A DNA stretch of 64,000 nt, from contig JANQHG010000052.1 in NCBI GenBank assembly GCA_028277115.1, forward strand, positions 37,672-101,671, written 5' to 3'. The first letter of the stretch is position 1. Every line of letters starts with the position of its first letter. A program made the position numbers and the translations under genes. Below, piece after piece: positions 43,586 to 51,117 of the stretch. Below the pieces are notes generated by a model. That model worked only from the letters and a program-made list of their open reading frames with translations. It was not told the DNA's origin and did no database searches. This DNA is from Azospirillaceae bacterium (GTDB lineage: Bacteria; Pseudomonadota; Alphaproteobacteria; Azospirillales; Azospirillaceae).

Positions 43586-44407
43586 ATGGACATCTTGAAC
43601 CTGACCACGACCCTGGCCGTCCTGATCGCCAAGGGTGCCAGTATCCTTGCGATCATCTACGTCCCGATGATCATTGGCGCACGCTGGCTGCCGCGGATCG
43701 ACGACAAGGGTTTCTTCTTGAACCCGGTCGTTTGGGTGCTGGCACTGGTGACCGGGATCGTGCTCGGGGCGTCCCAGGTCGCGTTCAATCTCGATCCGGC
43801 CTACTTCACGGTCAACAACATCTTCCGCGCCGACGGACCGTGGAACATCTCGTACTCGGTGTTCATCCGCGAGAGGATCAACCCGTTTAATTATCCGCTC
43901 GACCCGGTGTTCGCCTACCTGCGTGAATTTGACCAGGACCGCAACCTGACCGTCCTGTTCGTTCTGGCGGCGACCGCTTACGGTCTTCTGGTGGTTCGCG
44001 CCCTGGCGACTTGGCGCTCGGTCGCAGCCTTGCGCGGTATCATTTTCGGCACCGCGGTGGTGGTGTGGTCGGCCTATATGACCATCTTCGCCGTCTGCCT
44101 GATGTTGTGGCTGTGCAACCTGCTCAATTTCTGGGTGCTGGCAGTGCTGACGATCGCCATCCACCTGCATCGCACCGAGGCCTTCCCGGTCAGCTTCGAG
44201 ACCCTTGCCGCGCCGGTGGTCGCCGGGGTCCACAGCCACCACGACCATGGCGGACATGGCGGTCACGGTGGACATGGTGGTCACGGCGGTCATGGCGGCG
44301 GGCACGGTGGTGGTCACGGCGGCGGCCATTCGGGCGGTGCCCACCAGGGCGCCGACCCCTTGCACGACTTCGGCCACGGCGCCGACCCGCTGTATCGGGG
44401 CGGCTGA
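43586..44407 (+). CDS. Multi-helix membrane protein with His/Gly-rich tail
   Basis: A 273-residue protein with about five membrane helices (residues 5-30, 45-66, 120-145, 150-172, 175-200) and a polar loop with FNLDPAYFTVNNIFR. The last 55 residues are a run of GGHGGHGG-type repeats with about 17 histidines, a likely metal-binding tail. GAGGAG lies before the ATG. It is followed by a small membrane protein on the same strand. The family is not recognised; a metal or pH sensor role would be a guess. Confidence 0.75.
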   Translation: MDILNLTTTLAVLIAKGASILAIIYVPMIIGARWLPRIDDKGFFLNPVVWVLALVTGIVLGASQVAFNLDPAYFTVNNIFRADGPWNISYSVFIRERINPFNYPLDPVFAYLREFDQDRNLTVLFVLAATAYGLLVVRALATWRSVAALRGIIFGTAVVVWSAYMTIFAVCLMLWLCNLLNFWVLAVLTIAIHLHRTEAFPVSFETLAAPVVAGVHSHHDHGGHGGHGGHGGHGGHGGGHGGGHGGGHSGGAHQGADPLHDFGHGADPLYRGG

Positions 44408-44511
44408 TCCGGATCGGCCCCGCCGCGCCCGACCGCCGGGGTCGGTCGATCCCAATTGTCACATGATCGCCCTATCCTGGCGCGCGTTTTCGGCGCACGG
44501 GGAGCCAGGCG

Positions 44512-44838
44512 ATGGGGCGTCGGCTGGGGTTGTGGGTCGGCTGGTCACTGGTCGTGGTCGGCTTCGTGATCATCCCGCTTCCAGGCCCGATGGGCACCCC
44601 GACCATGGCGGTTGGCGCCCTGATCATCCTGCGCCGGTCGGTCGCGGCACGGCGGCGGTTCGTCCGCCTGAAGCGGCGTTGGCCCCGGCGCATGGGGCAG
44701 ATCCACGACCTGATCCGAAAACTCCGGCGCTGGCGGGCCCGCGGCTCGCCTTTGCCGCGGCGCCCGGAGGCGTTACGCTCGGCCACCCCCGCGATCGGGG
44801 GTGACATCCGGGAGGAGGGCGGCACCCGGGGCCGGTGA
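44512..44838 (+). CDS. Small PGPGW-like transmembrane protein, 108 aa
   Basis: A 108-residue protein with two hydrophobic segments (residues 5-22 and 28-42) joined by IPLPGPMGTP, similar to the PGPGW family loop but with the final GW changed. A strongly basic cytoplasmic part follows (RRRFVRLKRRWPRRMG). GGGAG lies before the ATG. Function unknown. It lies 28 bases before the second ketoacyl synthase gene. Confidence 0.7.
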   Translation: MGRRLGLWVGWSLVVVGFVIIPLPGPMGTPTMAVGALIILRRSVAARRRFVRLKRRWPRRMGQIHDLIRKLRRWRARGSPLPRRPEALRSATPAIGGDIREEGGTRGR

Positions 44839-44866
44839 CGGCGTCGCCCGGGCGGAACAACGGGTC

Positions 44867-45955
44867 ATGGTCCAAAGCGTCATCTCCGGCGTTCGGCTTG
44901 CCGGCCTGGTCGCGGCGGTGCCGGCGGGCGGGGAGGATCTGGACGCACTCGCAGGCCGGATCGGGTGTGAGGCGGCGCGCCGGATCGCGGCTGCGACCGG
45001 CATCGCGGCGCGGCGGATCGCACCGGCCGGCCAGACCACCGCAGACCTCGCGGTCGCCGCCGGCGCCGAGTTGCTCGCCCGGCTCGGCTGGCCGGCCGAC
45101 ACCGTCGATCTCATGGTCCTGGTCACCCAGACCCCGGACCAGATGCTGCCGGCGAGCGCCTGTCTCATCCACCACCGGCTCGGTCTCGGCCCGCACGCGG
45201 CGGTGTTCGACCTGACCGCCGGCTGTTCGGGCTTCGTCTACGGGCTGTGGACCGCCGCTGCGCTGCTCCAAAGCCTGGCGGCACCGGCGGCGCGCGGGCT
45301 GCTGTTGGTCGGCGACACCACCGCGCGGCTGTGCGATCCGGACGACCGCGCGGTCGCGCCTTTGTTCGGCGACGCCGCCGCGGCGGCGGCGCTGGTTCGG
45401 GGCGACGGTGCCCCGGCGCCGCCGATTGCGTTCGATCTCGGCAGCGACGGCGCCGGCGCACCCTATCTCGCGGTCGCCGGCGGCGCGATGCGCGCGCCGG
45501 CGGCGCCACGCCGGCTGGTGATGGACGGGACCCAGGTGTTCGCGTTCACGCTGCGCCAGGTGCCGGACAGCTTGGCCCGCGTGCTCGACACCGCCGGCTG
45601 GACGCTCGACGACGTCGATCTCGTGGTCCTGCACCAGGCCAACCAGCAGATGATCCGCCACCTCGGGCACAAGATCGGGGCCCGACCCGACCAGTTGGTG
45701 ATCGGTCTGTCGGCGTTCGGCAACACCAGCTCGGCATCGATCCCGCTTGCCTTGGCGGTCGGACCCGGCGGGCTCTTGACGGATCGGCCGATGCGGCTCT
45801 TGTTGTCAGGCTTCGGGGGCGGCTGGTCGTGGGCGTCGGCGACGATCGAGACCGCCTGCCCACCGTCGGTGGCACGTCTGATCGAGGTCGCGGCCGACGG
45901 CACTCCCGGGCCGGTCGAAGGGCGGCCCGGTCAAAGGGATGGCAACGACAGGTAG
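44867..45955 (+). CDS. Ketoacyl-ACP synthase III-like enzyme (FabH family), copy 2
   Basis: A 362-residue KAS III-like protein with Cys120 in LTAGCSGFVYGLW, His256 in VVLHQANQQMIRHLG and Asn286 in FGNTSSASIPLALA. It is paralogous to the copy at 27152 but clearly diverged. The start is the ATG before VQSVISGVRLAGLVAAVPAG. It is followed after 18 bases by an NAD-binding epimerase-like gene, an arrangement suited to making or attaching an acylated sugar. Confidence 0.9.
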   Translation: MVQSVISGVRLAGLVAAVPAGGEDLDALAGRIGCEAARRIAAATGIAARRIAPAGQTTADLAVAAGAELLARLGWPADTVDLMVLVTQTPDQMLPASACLIHHRLGLGPHAAVFDLTAGCSGFVYGLWTAAALLQSLAAPAARGLLLVGDTTARLCDPDDRAVAPLFGDAAAAAALVRGDGAPAPPIAFDLGSDGAGAPYLAVAGGAMRAPAAPRRLVMDGTQVFAFTLRQVPDSLARVLDTAGWTLDDVDLVVLHQANQQMIRHLGHKIGARPDQLVIGLSAFGNTSSASIPLALAVGPGGLLTDRPMRLLLSGFGGGWSWASATIETACPPSVARLIEVAADGTPGPVEGRPGQRDGNDR

Positions 45956-45973
45956 GGGAGGTTTGGGCCGACG

Positions 45974-46888
45974 ATGATCACGCACACCAGCGAGAGGCCG
46001 GTCGAGCCGGCGCGGGTCGTCGTGTTGGGCGCCGGCGGGTTCATCGGCCGCGCGGTGATGGCGATGCTGGCGCGCGCCGGCATCCGGGCCCTCGGCCTGC
46101 GCAGCGCCGATATCGATCTCGCCGGCGACGACGCGGCCGACCGGCTGGTCCAACTGCTCGAACCGGACGACGCGGTGGTGATGCTGGCCGCGATCACACC
46201 CGACAAGGGCGGCGGGGTGCCGGCGTTCATGGCCAACCTGCGCATGGGGGCGGCGCTGGCCCGCGCGATCGAGCGGGTGCCGCCGGCGCATCTGGTCTAC
46301 CTCAGCTCGGCGACCGTCTATCGCGGCGGTGATCAGCCGGCCACCGAGGCGACCACGCCCGACCCGCCGGAGCTGTTCGGGGTGATGCATCTGGCGCGCG
46401 AGCGCCTGCTCGGCTCGGTGGCGCGGCGGCCGTTCGCGATCCTGCGCCCGACCCTGATCCACGGGCCGATGGCGAGCCTGAGCCCGACCGCGCGCACCCA
46501 GGCCTACGGCCCCAACCTGTTGTTGCGGCTGGCCCGCAACGACGGGCGGATCGTCCTGTCCGGCCGCGGCGAGGAGCGGCGCGACTACATCGCGCTCGCC
46601 GACGTGGTGCGGTTGATCGAGCTGATCCTGGCGCGGCGCACCAACGGGCTGCTCAACCTCGCGACCGGCCGGTCGATCGCGCTGATCGACCTTGCGCGCC
46701 GGATCGCCGACTTGTTCGCGCCGCCGGTGCCGGTCGAGACGACCCCGCGCGAGGTCGCGGCCCCCCATCTGACCTTCGACATCGCCGCGCTCACGGCCGC
46801 GTTCCCGCAGTTCGCGTTCACCCCGTTGATCGAGACGCTCGCCGAGGCGCATGAGGCGTACGACGCCGCCGCGCGCGGGCAGGCGTAA
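45974..46888 (+). CDS. NAD-dependent epimerase/dehydratase-like protein with altered active site
   Basis: A 304-residue extended-SDR protein with the NAD motif VVVLGAGGFIGRAVM (residues about 15-29), HLVYLSSATVYRGG and the substrate segment FAILRPTLIHGP. The usual catalytic YxxxK is replaced by F-x-x-x-H (LFGVMHLARER), so the proton-transfer Tyr and the Lys are both missing; it may bind a nucleotide sugar without the normal chemistry, or act by another route. GGGGAGG precedes the ATG. Convergent with the ATP-grasp gene. Confidence 0.82.
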   Translation: MITHTSERPVEPARVVVLGAGGFIGRAVMAMLARAGIRALGLRSADIDLAGDDAADRLVQLLEPDDAVVMLAAITPDKGGGVPAFMANLRMGAALARAIERVPPAHLVYLSSATVYRGGDQPATEATTPDPPELFGVMHLARERLLGSVARRPFAILRPTLIHGPMASLSPTARTQAYGPNLLLRLARNDGRIVLSGRGEERRDYIALADVVRLIELILARRTNGLLNLATGRSIALIDLARRIADLFAPPVPVETTPREVAAPHLTFDIAALTAAFPQFAFTPLIETLAEAHEAYDAAARGQA

Positions 46889-46914
46889 CCGGCGGCGATC
46901 GGTCCAGGGGCGCG

Positions 46915-47913
46915 TTACCCGGCGGCGCGGACCGCCGCGGTTGCCTGGGCTTCGGACCCGGTCTCGGCAAAGGTGACGAGGTAGAGCGCGAGCCGGTCGA
47001 ACACGATCCGGCGGTCGTCCGGCGGCAGCCAGCCGAGATACGGCCCGGGGTTGCAATCGACATAGACCAGGCGGCCGTCGGCGCGCTTGAGCGCGTCCCA
47101 CGCGGCATAATGCAGGCCGAGCGAGCGGGTCGCCCGCACGATCGCCGCGGCCTCGTCCGCGGGCAAGCGGGCCCGGGTGAACGACGTCGGATGGGTGCGC
47201 GAGTCGATATCGTCACCGATCACTTCAAGCGCGCCGACCATGCTGTCGGCGACCACATGGACCCGCATGGTCGGCCCGACGATGCGCTCTTGAAACAAGA
47301 CCGGGCAGCGCGGCAGGGCGTCGTCGAACCGGGCCATGTCCTCGGTGCGCACCAGACGGGTCGAGCCGATCCCGATCATCGGCTTCATCACCGCCTCGCC
47401 GACCTCGGCAAGGAACCGGCGCGCCCGGTCCGGGTCGGTGGTGGTCAGGCTGCGCGGCACCAGGAAGCCGGCGGCCCGCAGCTTTTCGTAAAGCTGGCTC
47501 TTGGTGTCGTGGTCCGGGTAACCGATGGTCAGGCGGTTGACCACCAGGGTGCCGGTGCGGGCAAGCCGTTCGAAGAACGCGTGGGTGGCGGCCTGGAACG
47601 CCTGTTCGCGCAGGAAATCGGCGCGGAACCGGGTGTAGCGCTCAGGGTTCGAGACCGCCGGCATGGTCGGCAGCGACCGCGGGGTGGTGCACCGGATATG
47701 GACCGCCCGGATCACGCTGAAATCGACCTCGCCCCACCGGCAGCGGTCCGGGGCGCCGCCCGACAGGAGGGTCGGCTGATCGGAGTCCGCCGGGGTGCCG
47801 CCGATCCTGAGGTCGAGCACCACGGGGCGGCCGCCGCGCGCGGTCACCGCTTCGGCGATCTCGGTGATCTGGCGGCTGTCCTTGTTGGCGAAGAGCGCGA
47901 TCCTGACGGTCAT
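46915..47913 (-). CDS. RimK-like ATP-grasp ligase
   Basis: A 332-residue ATP-grasp protein with intact-looking motifs: an N-terminal IALFANKDSRQITEIAEAVT domain, the ATP-lid region (KSQLYEKLRAAGFLVPRS; GEAVMKPMIGIGSTRLVRTE), LFQERIVGPTMRVHVVAD, and the metal-binding D-x-N in VYVDCNPGPYLGW. The domain order matches peptide- or amino-acid-modifying ligases (RimK and the graspetide-type enzymes). AAGG lies nine bases before the ATG. It is downstream of, and on the same strand as, five tandem small glycine-rich genes, but a terminator (48015-48040) separates them. Whether it modifies those proteins is an open and testable question. Confidence 0.85.
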   Translation of the reverse strand: MTVRIALFANKDSRQITEIAEAVTARGGRPVVLDLRIGGTPADSDQPTLLSGGAPDRCRWGEVDFSVIRAVHIRCTTPRSLPTMPAVSNPERYTRFRADFLREQAFQAATHAFFERLARTGTLVVNRLTIGYPDHDTKSQLYEKLRAAGFLVPRSLTTTDPDRARRFLAEVGEAVMKPMIGIGSTRLVRTEDMARFDDALPRCPVLFQERIVGPTMRVHVVADSMVGALEVIGDDIDSRTHPTSFTRARLPADEAAAIVRATRSLGLHYAAWDALKRADGRLVYVDCNPGPYLGWLPPDDRRIVFDRLALYLVTFAETGSEAQATAAVRAAG

Positions 47914-47981
47914 CGGGGGACCTTGGGGTTTGGGTCGGGGGGTCGGGTCGGATCGGGGTCGTCGCTTGTGAAACCAAAGAC

Positions 47982-48013
47982 CGCGAGACAAAAGAAACGC
48001 GAGACAAAAGAAA
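47982..48013. repeat. Two exact 16-base direct repeats
   Basis: cgcgagacaaaagaaa occurs twice, back to back, at 47982-47997 and 47998-48013. Read leftward these form the T-rich tail of the terminator below, so the tail is effectively duplicated. Confidence 0.85.
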
Positions 48014-48040
48014 AGGGGAAGGCCCGACGGGCGCTTCCCC
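48004..48040 (-). terminator. Intrinsic terminator of the glycine-rich operon
   Basis: GGGGAAG-C-GCCC pairs with GGGC-CTTCCCC around GTC, followed leftward by TTTTCTTTTG. It lies 86 bases after the last glycine-rich gene and 91 bases before the ATP-grasp start. Confidence 0.85.
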
Positions 48041-48125
48041 TGATCTAGCCGAGCGACCCGGCCGCGGTCCAGCCCGATCGGGGCGGCACCGCGCGGTCGG
48101 ATCGTCCGGTTGGTCCTTGGTCCGA

Positions 48126-48371
48126 TCAGACGCCGACGTTGATCGAGCCGATGTTGGTGTTGTCGCTGACGTCGCCGCCGCCGACACCGGCCGCGTCCGA
48201 GGCCGCCGAGCCCGAACCGGCACCGACGCCGACGCCGTCGCTGGCGTAACCGCCGCCGAGGCCAACGCCGGCGCCGAGGCCGCCCGCCGACGCGCCCGAA
48301 ACCGCGCCGCCGATGCCGCTCGCGTCGCCGCCCGACTTGCCGCTCTGATTGACCGAAGTGTTCGCCGACAT
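48126..48371 (-). CDS. Glycine-rich small protein, tandem copy 5 (81 aa)
   Basis: Opens MSANTSVNQSGKSGGDASG and ends GGGDVSDNTNIGSINVGV, with a GIGGAVSGASAGGLGAG centre. It is closest to tandem copy 4. No signal peptide, no Cys, and only three or four acidic residues. Last gene of the operon; a strong terminator follows. The DNA for the last 25 codons is nearly identical among copies, which points to gene conversion or tight selection. Confidence 0.85.
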   Translation of the reverse strand: MSANTSVNQSGKSGGDASGIGGAVSGASAGGLGAGVGLGGGYASDGVGVGAGSGSAASDAAGVGGGDVSDNTNIGSINVGV

Positions 48372-48475
48372 GGGATTACTCCTTGATCGAGGTCTGTGTG
48401 GGGGATCGTGCCGTTCGCTGGTGTCGATCGAACCGGGCGCGGTCCGGTGATCCGGTCCGGCCTGGTCGGTCGTGA

Positions 48476-48721
48476 TCAGACGCCGACGTTGATCGAGCCG
48501 ATGTTGGTGTTGTCGCTGACGTCGCCGCCGCCGACACCGGCCGCGTCCGAGGCCGCCGAGCCCGAGCCGACGCCGACGCCGACGCCGTCGCTGACCAAGC
48601 CGCCGCCGAGGCCGATACCGCCGCCGAGGCCACCCGCCGCCGCGCCTGCCGCCGCGCCGCCGATACCGCTGGCGTCGCCGCCCGACTTGCCGCTCTGGTT
48701 GACAGAAGTGTTCGCCGTCAT
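48476..48721 (-). CDS. Glycine-rich small protein, tandem copy 4 (81 aa)
   Basis: Opens MTANTSVNQSGKSGGDASG with a GIGGAAAGAAAGGLGGG centre, followed by LVSDGVGVGVGSGSAAS and the common DNTNIGSINVGV end. Most similar to copy 5, so these two are probably the youngest duplication. AAAGGGAGA lies before the ATG. The 104-base spacer to copy 5 holds no terminator-like hairpin. Confidence 0.85.
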   Translation of the reverse strand: MTANTSVNQSGKSGGDASGIGGAAAGAAAGGLGGGIGLGGGLVSDGVGVGVGSGSAASDAAGVGGGDVSDNTNIGSINVGV

Positions 48722-48834
48722 GGGAAATCTCCCTTTAGGTCTAGAGTGCAGACCCGAAATCGGTCGCGAGACTGAACGAATGGAGACGCCCGGCCGCCGC
48801 ACCCGGCGGTGGTCGGGATCGCCCGCCGATCCGG

Positions 48835-49080
48835 TCAGACGCCGACGTTGATCGAGCCGATGTTGGTGTTGTCGCTGACGTCGCCGCCACCGACACCGGC
48901 CGCGTCGGAGCTGGCGCCGCCGATCCCGGCGCCGACGCCGACGCCGTCGCTGACGAAACCGCCGCCGCCGCCGCCGCCGATCCCGGCGCCGAGCGCCCCG
49001 GCGTCGGCGCCGGCAACACCGTAGCCGCTGGCGTCGCCGCCCGACTTGCCACTCTGATTAACCGAAGTGTTCGCCGACAT
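48835..49080 (-). CDS. Glycine-rich small protein, tandem copy 3 (81 aa)
   Basis: Same ends as its neighbours (SANTSVNQSGKSGG; DNTNIGSINVGV). The centre (GYGVAGADAGALGAGIGGGG) resembles copy 1 and the isolated copy at 9154 more than copies 4 and 5. This shows two subfamilies by the central segment: a YGVAG/FGVAG type and a GIGGA type. GGGGAAG lies before the ATG. Confidence 0.85.
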   Translation of the reverse strand: MSANTSVNQSGKSGGDASGYGVAGADAGALGAGIGGGGGGGFVSDGVGVGAGIGGASSDAAGVGGGDVSDNTNIGSINVGV

Positions 49081-49156
49081 TGATCTTCCCCTTTTCCAAC
49101 CGACTGGATGTGTGATGTGGTCAAGAAGCCCGATCCGCCCGGTCCGTCGTCGGCCT

Positions 49157-49423
49157 CTATGGGCCGATGTTGATCGCACCGATTGCGGTGTTGTCGGCCA
49201 CCTCGCCGCCGCCGACGCCGGCCGACTGAGCGTCGGCGGTCGCATCGCTGGCACCAAGGCCGGCCCCGTCACCGGAGCCGAGGCCGCTGCCGACGCCCAT
49301 GCCCAGACCCGCGCCACCGCCAAGGGCGCCCGCGTGACCGAACCCGAACCCGAACCCGAACCCGGCGCCCTGGCCGCCCTGTTTGCCGGCTTGCGTGACG
49401 CTGGTGTTGGAGTCGTTTGACAT
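49157..49423 (-). CDS. Glycine-rich small protein, divergent tandem copy 2 (88 aa)
   Basis: The most different member: MSNDSNTSVTQAGKQGGQG at the start, an FGFGFGFGHAGALGGG aromatic-glycine centre, and GGGEVADNTAIGAINIGP at the end. It keeps the skeleton NTSV-x-Q-x-GK-x-GG at one end and DNT-x-IG-x-IN-x-G at the other, which defines the family positions under selection. GAGG lies 13 bases before the chosen ATG; an ATG four codons upstream is possible but would sit on the ribosome site. Confidence 0.82.
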   Translation of the reverse strand: MSNDSNTSVTQAGKQGGQGAGFGFGFGFGHAGALGGGAGLGMGVGSGLGSGDGAGLGASDATADAQSAGVGGGEVADNTAIGAINIGP

Positions 49424-49561
49424 GGGGTGAGACATCCTCGAACGCACACTCGAACGCACACGAGCAGGGCTTCGACGCGCGACCCGGCGCTGGCCCGTGT
49501 GGCGACCCCGGTGTCGGGCGGTTACCCACCCGGCACCGGTCCGCCCCGACGCAAGAGAGCG

Positions 49562-49807
49562 TCAGACGCCGACGTTGATCGAGCCGATGTTGGTGTTGTC
49601 GCTGGTGTCGCCGCCGCCGACACCGGCCGCGTCAGCGCTCGCGCCGCCGACACCGGCACCGACACCGGTGCCGTCGCTGCCGACGAAGCCGCCCGCGCCG
49701 CCGCCGACGCCTGCACCGAGCGCGCCCGCGCCCGCACCGGCGACACCGAAGCCGCTCGCGTCGCCGCCTGACTTACCGCTCTGATTGACCGAGGTATTGG
49801 CTGTCAT
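49562..49807 (-). CDS. Glycine-rich small protein, tandem copy 1 (81 aa)
   Basis: First gene of the operon. Opens MTANTSVNQSGKSGGDASG, centre FGVAGAGAGALGAGVGGGAG, end GGGDTSDNTNIGSINVGV; nearest to the isolated copy at 9154-9399 (same FGVAGAGA and DTSDNTN forms). TAGGAGAG lies before the ATG. The transcript would begin near 49892 from the RpoN promoter and carry a hairpin in its leader. The chain has no export signal; if secreted it would need a special route. Confidence 0.87.
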   Translation of the reverse strand: MTANTSVNQSGKSGGDASGFGVAGAGAGALGAGVGGGAGGFVGSDGTGVGAGVGGASADAAGVGGGDTSDNTNIGSINVGV

Positions 49808-49861
49808 GGAACTCTCCTATCCGCTTGGACTTTTTTGGCGATCAAGACTTGGCTTGGGAAA

Positions 49862-49882
49862 CCGGGCGACGGGATCGCCCGG
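49862..49882 (-). promoter_or_regulatory. Leader hairpin of the glycine-rich operon
   Basis: CCGGGCGA and TCGCCCGG form a perfect eight-base stem with a five-base loop. It begins about ten bases after the predicted transcript start and 55 bases before the first ATG, so it may stabilise the 5' end or bind a regulator. FlbT-type leader control is conceivable but not shown. Confidence 0.5.
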
Positions 49883-49903
49883 CAACCACGCTCGCTTAGG
49901 TCA

Positions 49904-49918
49904 GCAAGGGTCGTGCCA
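49904..49918 (-). promoter_or_regulatory. Sigma-54 (RpoN) promoter of the glycine-rich operon, near-perfect consensus
   Basis: Read leftward: TGGCACG-ACCC-TTGC followed by T, which matches the RpoN consensus (TGGCACG-N4-TTGCW) at every defined base, with GG and GC ten bases apart. It is the best RpoN match in the window, better than those of the flagellins. Confidence 0.88.
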
Positions 49919-49939
49919 GCGCCGTCGGCCTGCCGCCGC

Positions 49940-49956
49940 AAGGCACGCGTTGCCGC
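49940..49956. promoter_or_regulatory. GGCA-N5-TGCC element upstream of the glycine-rich operon
   Basis: AAGGCA-CGCGT-TGCCGC keeps the core and spacing of the CCGGCA-N5-TGCCGG repeats at the two flagellin promoters. Its centre is about 30 bases upstream of the -24 element. It could bind the same activator; the outer bases match less well. Confidence 0.4.
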
Positions 49957-50161
49957 CGTCGGCGATAACTGACCACCGGGATCAGACTCTGTCTCTCCAG
50001 ACTTGACAGTTGCGTCGGCAACGCCCCCTCCCGACGATCGCGGCCGGGTGCCGGGGGTGTCGCGCCCGGCTCTGGCCCTTGCGGCACTGGGGGGTGTATC
50101 TTTGGCTCCGGTTCCGCCATTATCGGTAGCCAGCGACAGCCGTCGGCCCCAGGGGGCTGGT

Positions 50162-50177
50162 TGGTGTGGTAATTGCT
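50162..50177 (+). promoter_or_regulatory. Sigma-54 (RpoN) promoter candidate of the PP2C gene
   Basis: TGGTGTG-GTAA-TTGCT: GG (50163-50164) and GC (50175-50176) are ten bases apart, the -12 part is perfect and the -24 part lacks the usual C. The predicted start near 50188 gives a 64-base leader. It points away from the glycine-rich operon promoter 245 bases to the left. Confidence 0.6.
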
Positions 50178-50251
50178 CCGCGATCGGCGCTCGGCGGGTG
50201 CGGACACGAATGGGTCGCCGCCGAACATCACCGCCCAGGATGACGTAAGCC

Positions 50252-51076
50252 ATGACCGAATCTGCGGCTCTCAGTCTGGAATTCGCCGGTCTGACAGATG
50301 TCGGGCGGTCGCGATCGCGCAATGAGGATAAGTTCGACGTTGATCTCGACCTCGGTCTGGCCTTGGTGTGTGATGGCATGGGCGGTCATGCCGGGGGTGA
50401 TCTTGCAAGCCGCACCGCGGCGGAATCGATCATTGATTTTATTTATGAGTATGATCCGGACGCCCATCCCGACCAGGACGGCGTGGACGACGACGAGGAG
50501 ACCTACGTCGGCGGCGGCGCGCGGGACGGCGCCGAGGTCGGGCGGTCGATTTCGACGATCCGGGCCGCGATCCGGCTTGCCAATCGCCGATTGATCTCGC
50601 TCAACCAGGAACGCGGGTTCGTCTCCGGGCGTGGCATGGGGACGACGGTGGTCGGGCTGTGGTTGGTCCAGGGCACCAACAAGCTGATCATTTTCCATGC
50701 CGGCGACAGCCGGCTTTATCGCCTGCGGGCAAGCGAGCTTCAGCAGATCACCCGCGATCACAGCCTGTATCAAGCCTGGCTCGATAATGGCGGTCACGGC
50801 ACCCCGCCGCAAAAGAACATCATCGTCCGGGCGCTCGGCACCAGCAACGAGGTCGAGCCCGACGTCAGTCTCCAGCCGGGGCAGCCCGGGGACGTGTTCT
50901 TGCTGTGTTCGGACGGGCTGACCTCGATGGTCGAGGACGGCGACATCGCGGCGGTCGTGCGCGCCGGCGCCGACGGGCCGCTGGATCAGGCGTGCGCCCG
51001 CCTGATCGCGCTCGCCAACGAGCGCGGCGGCCACGACAACATCACGGTGGTGCTGGCCCGGCTCACCAGGGCCTAA
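50252..51076 (+). CDS. PP2C-family Ser/Thr protein phosphatase
   Basis: A 274-residue phosphatase with the PP2C metal-binding motifs: DVGRSRSRNEDKF (motif 1), LVCDGMGGHAGGDLAS (motif 2, DGMGG), GMGTTVV, FHAGDSRLYRLR, DHSLYQAWL, FLLCSDGLTSMVEDGD and ANERGGHDNITVVL (final D-N). It removes phosphate from Ser/Thr proteins and is tail-to-tail with the Ser/Thr kinase at 51118-53013, the standard pairing. An acidic insert (about residues 70-88) is unusual. Confidence 0.95.
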   Translation: MTESAALSLEFAGLTDVGRSRSRNEDKFDVDLDLGLALVCDGMGGHAGGDLASRTAAESIIDFIYEYDPDAHPDQDGVDDDEETYVGGGARDGAEVGRSISTIRAAIRLANRRLISLNQERGFVSGRGMGTTVVGLWLVQGTNKLIIFHAGDSRLYRLRASELQQITRDHSLYQAWLDNGGHGTPPQKNIIVRALGTSNEVEPDVSLQPGQPGDVFLLCSDGLTSMVEDGDIAAVVRAGADGPLDQACARLIALANERGGHDNITVVLARLTRA

Positions 51077-51117
51077 GGCGTAACGCCCGCGCGGGCGGCG
51101 GTCCCGCCGACTCCCGC

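Noticed and set aside
48126..49807. Double-glycine-leader bacteriocins
   Set aside because: The GK-x-GG block lacks the hydrophobic and Glu-Leu pattern of such leaders, and no peptidase-containing ABC transporter is nearby.
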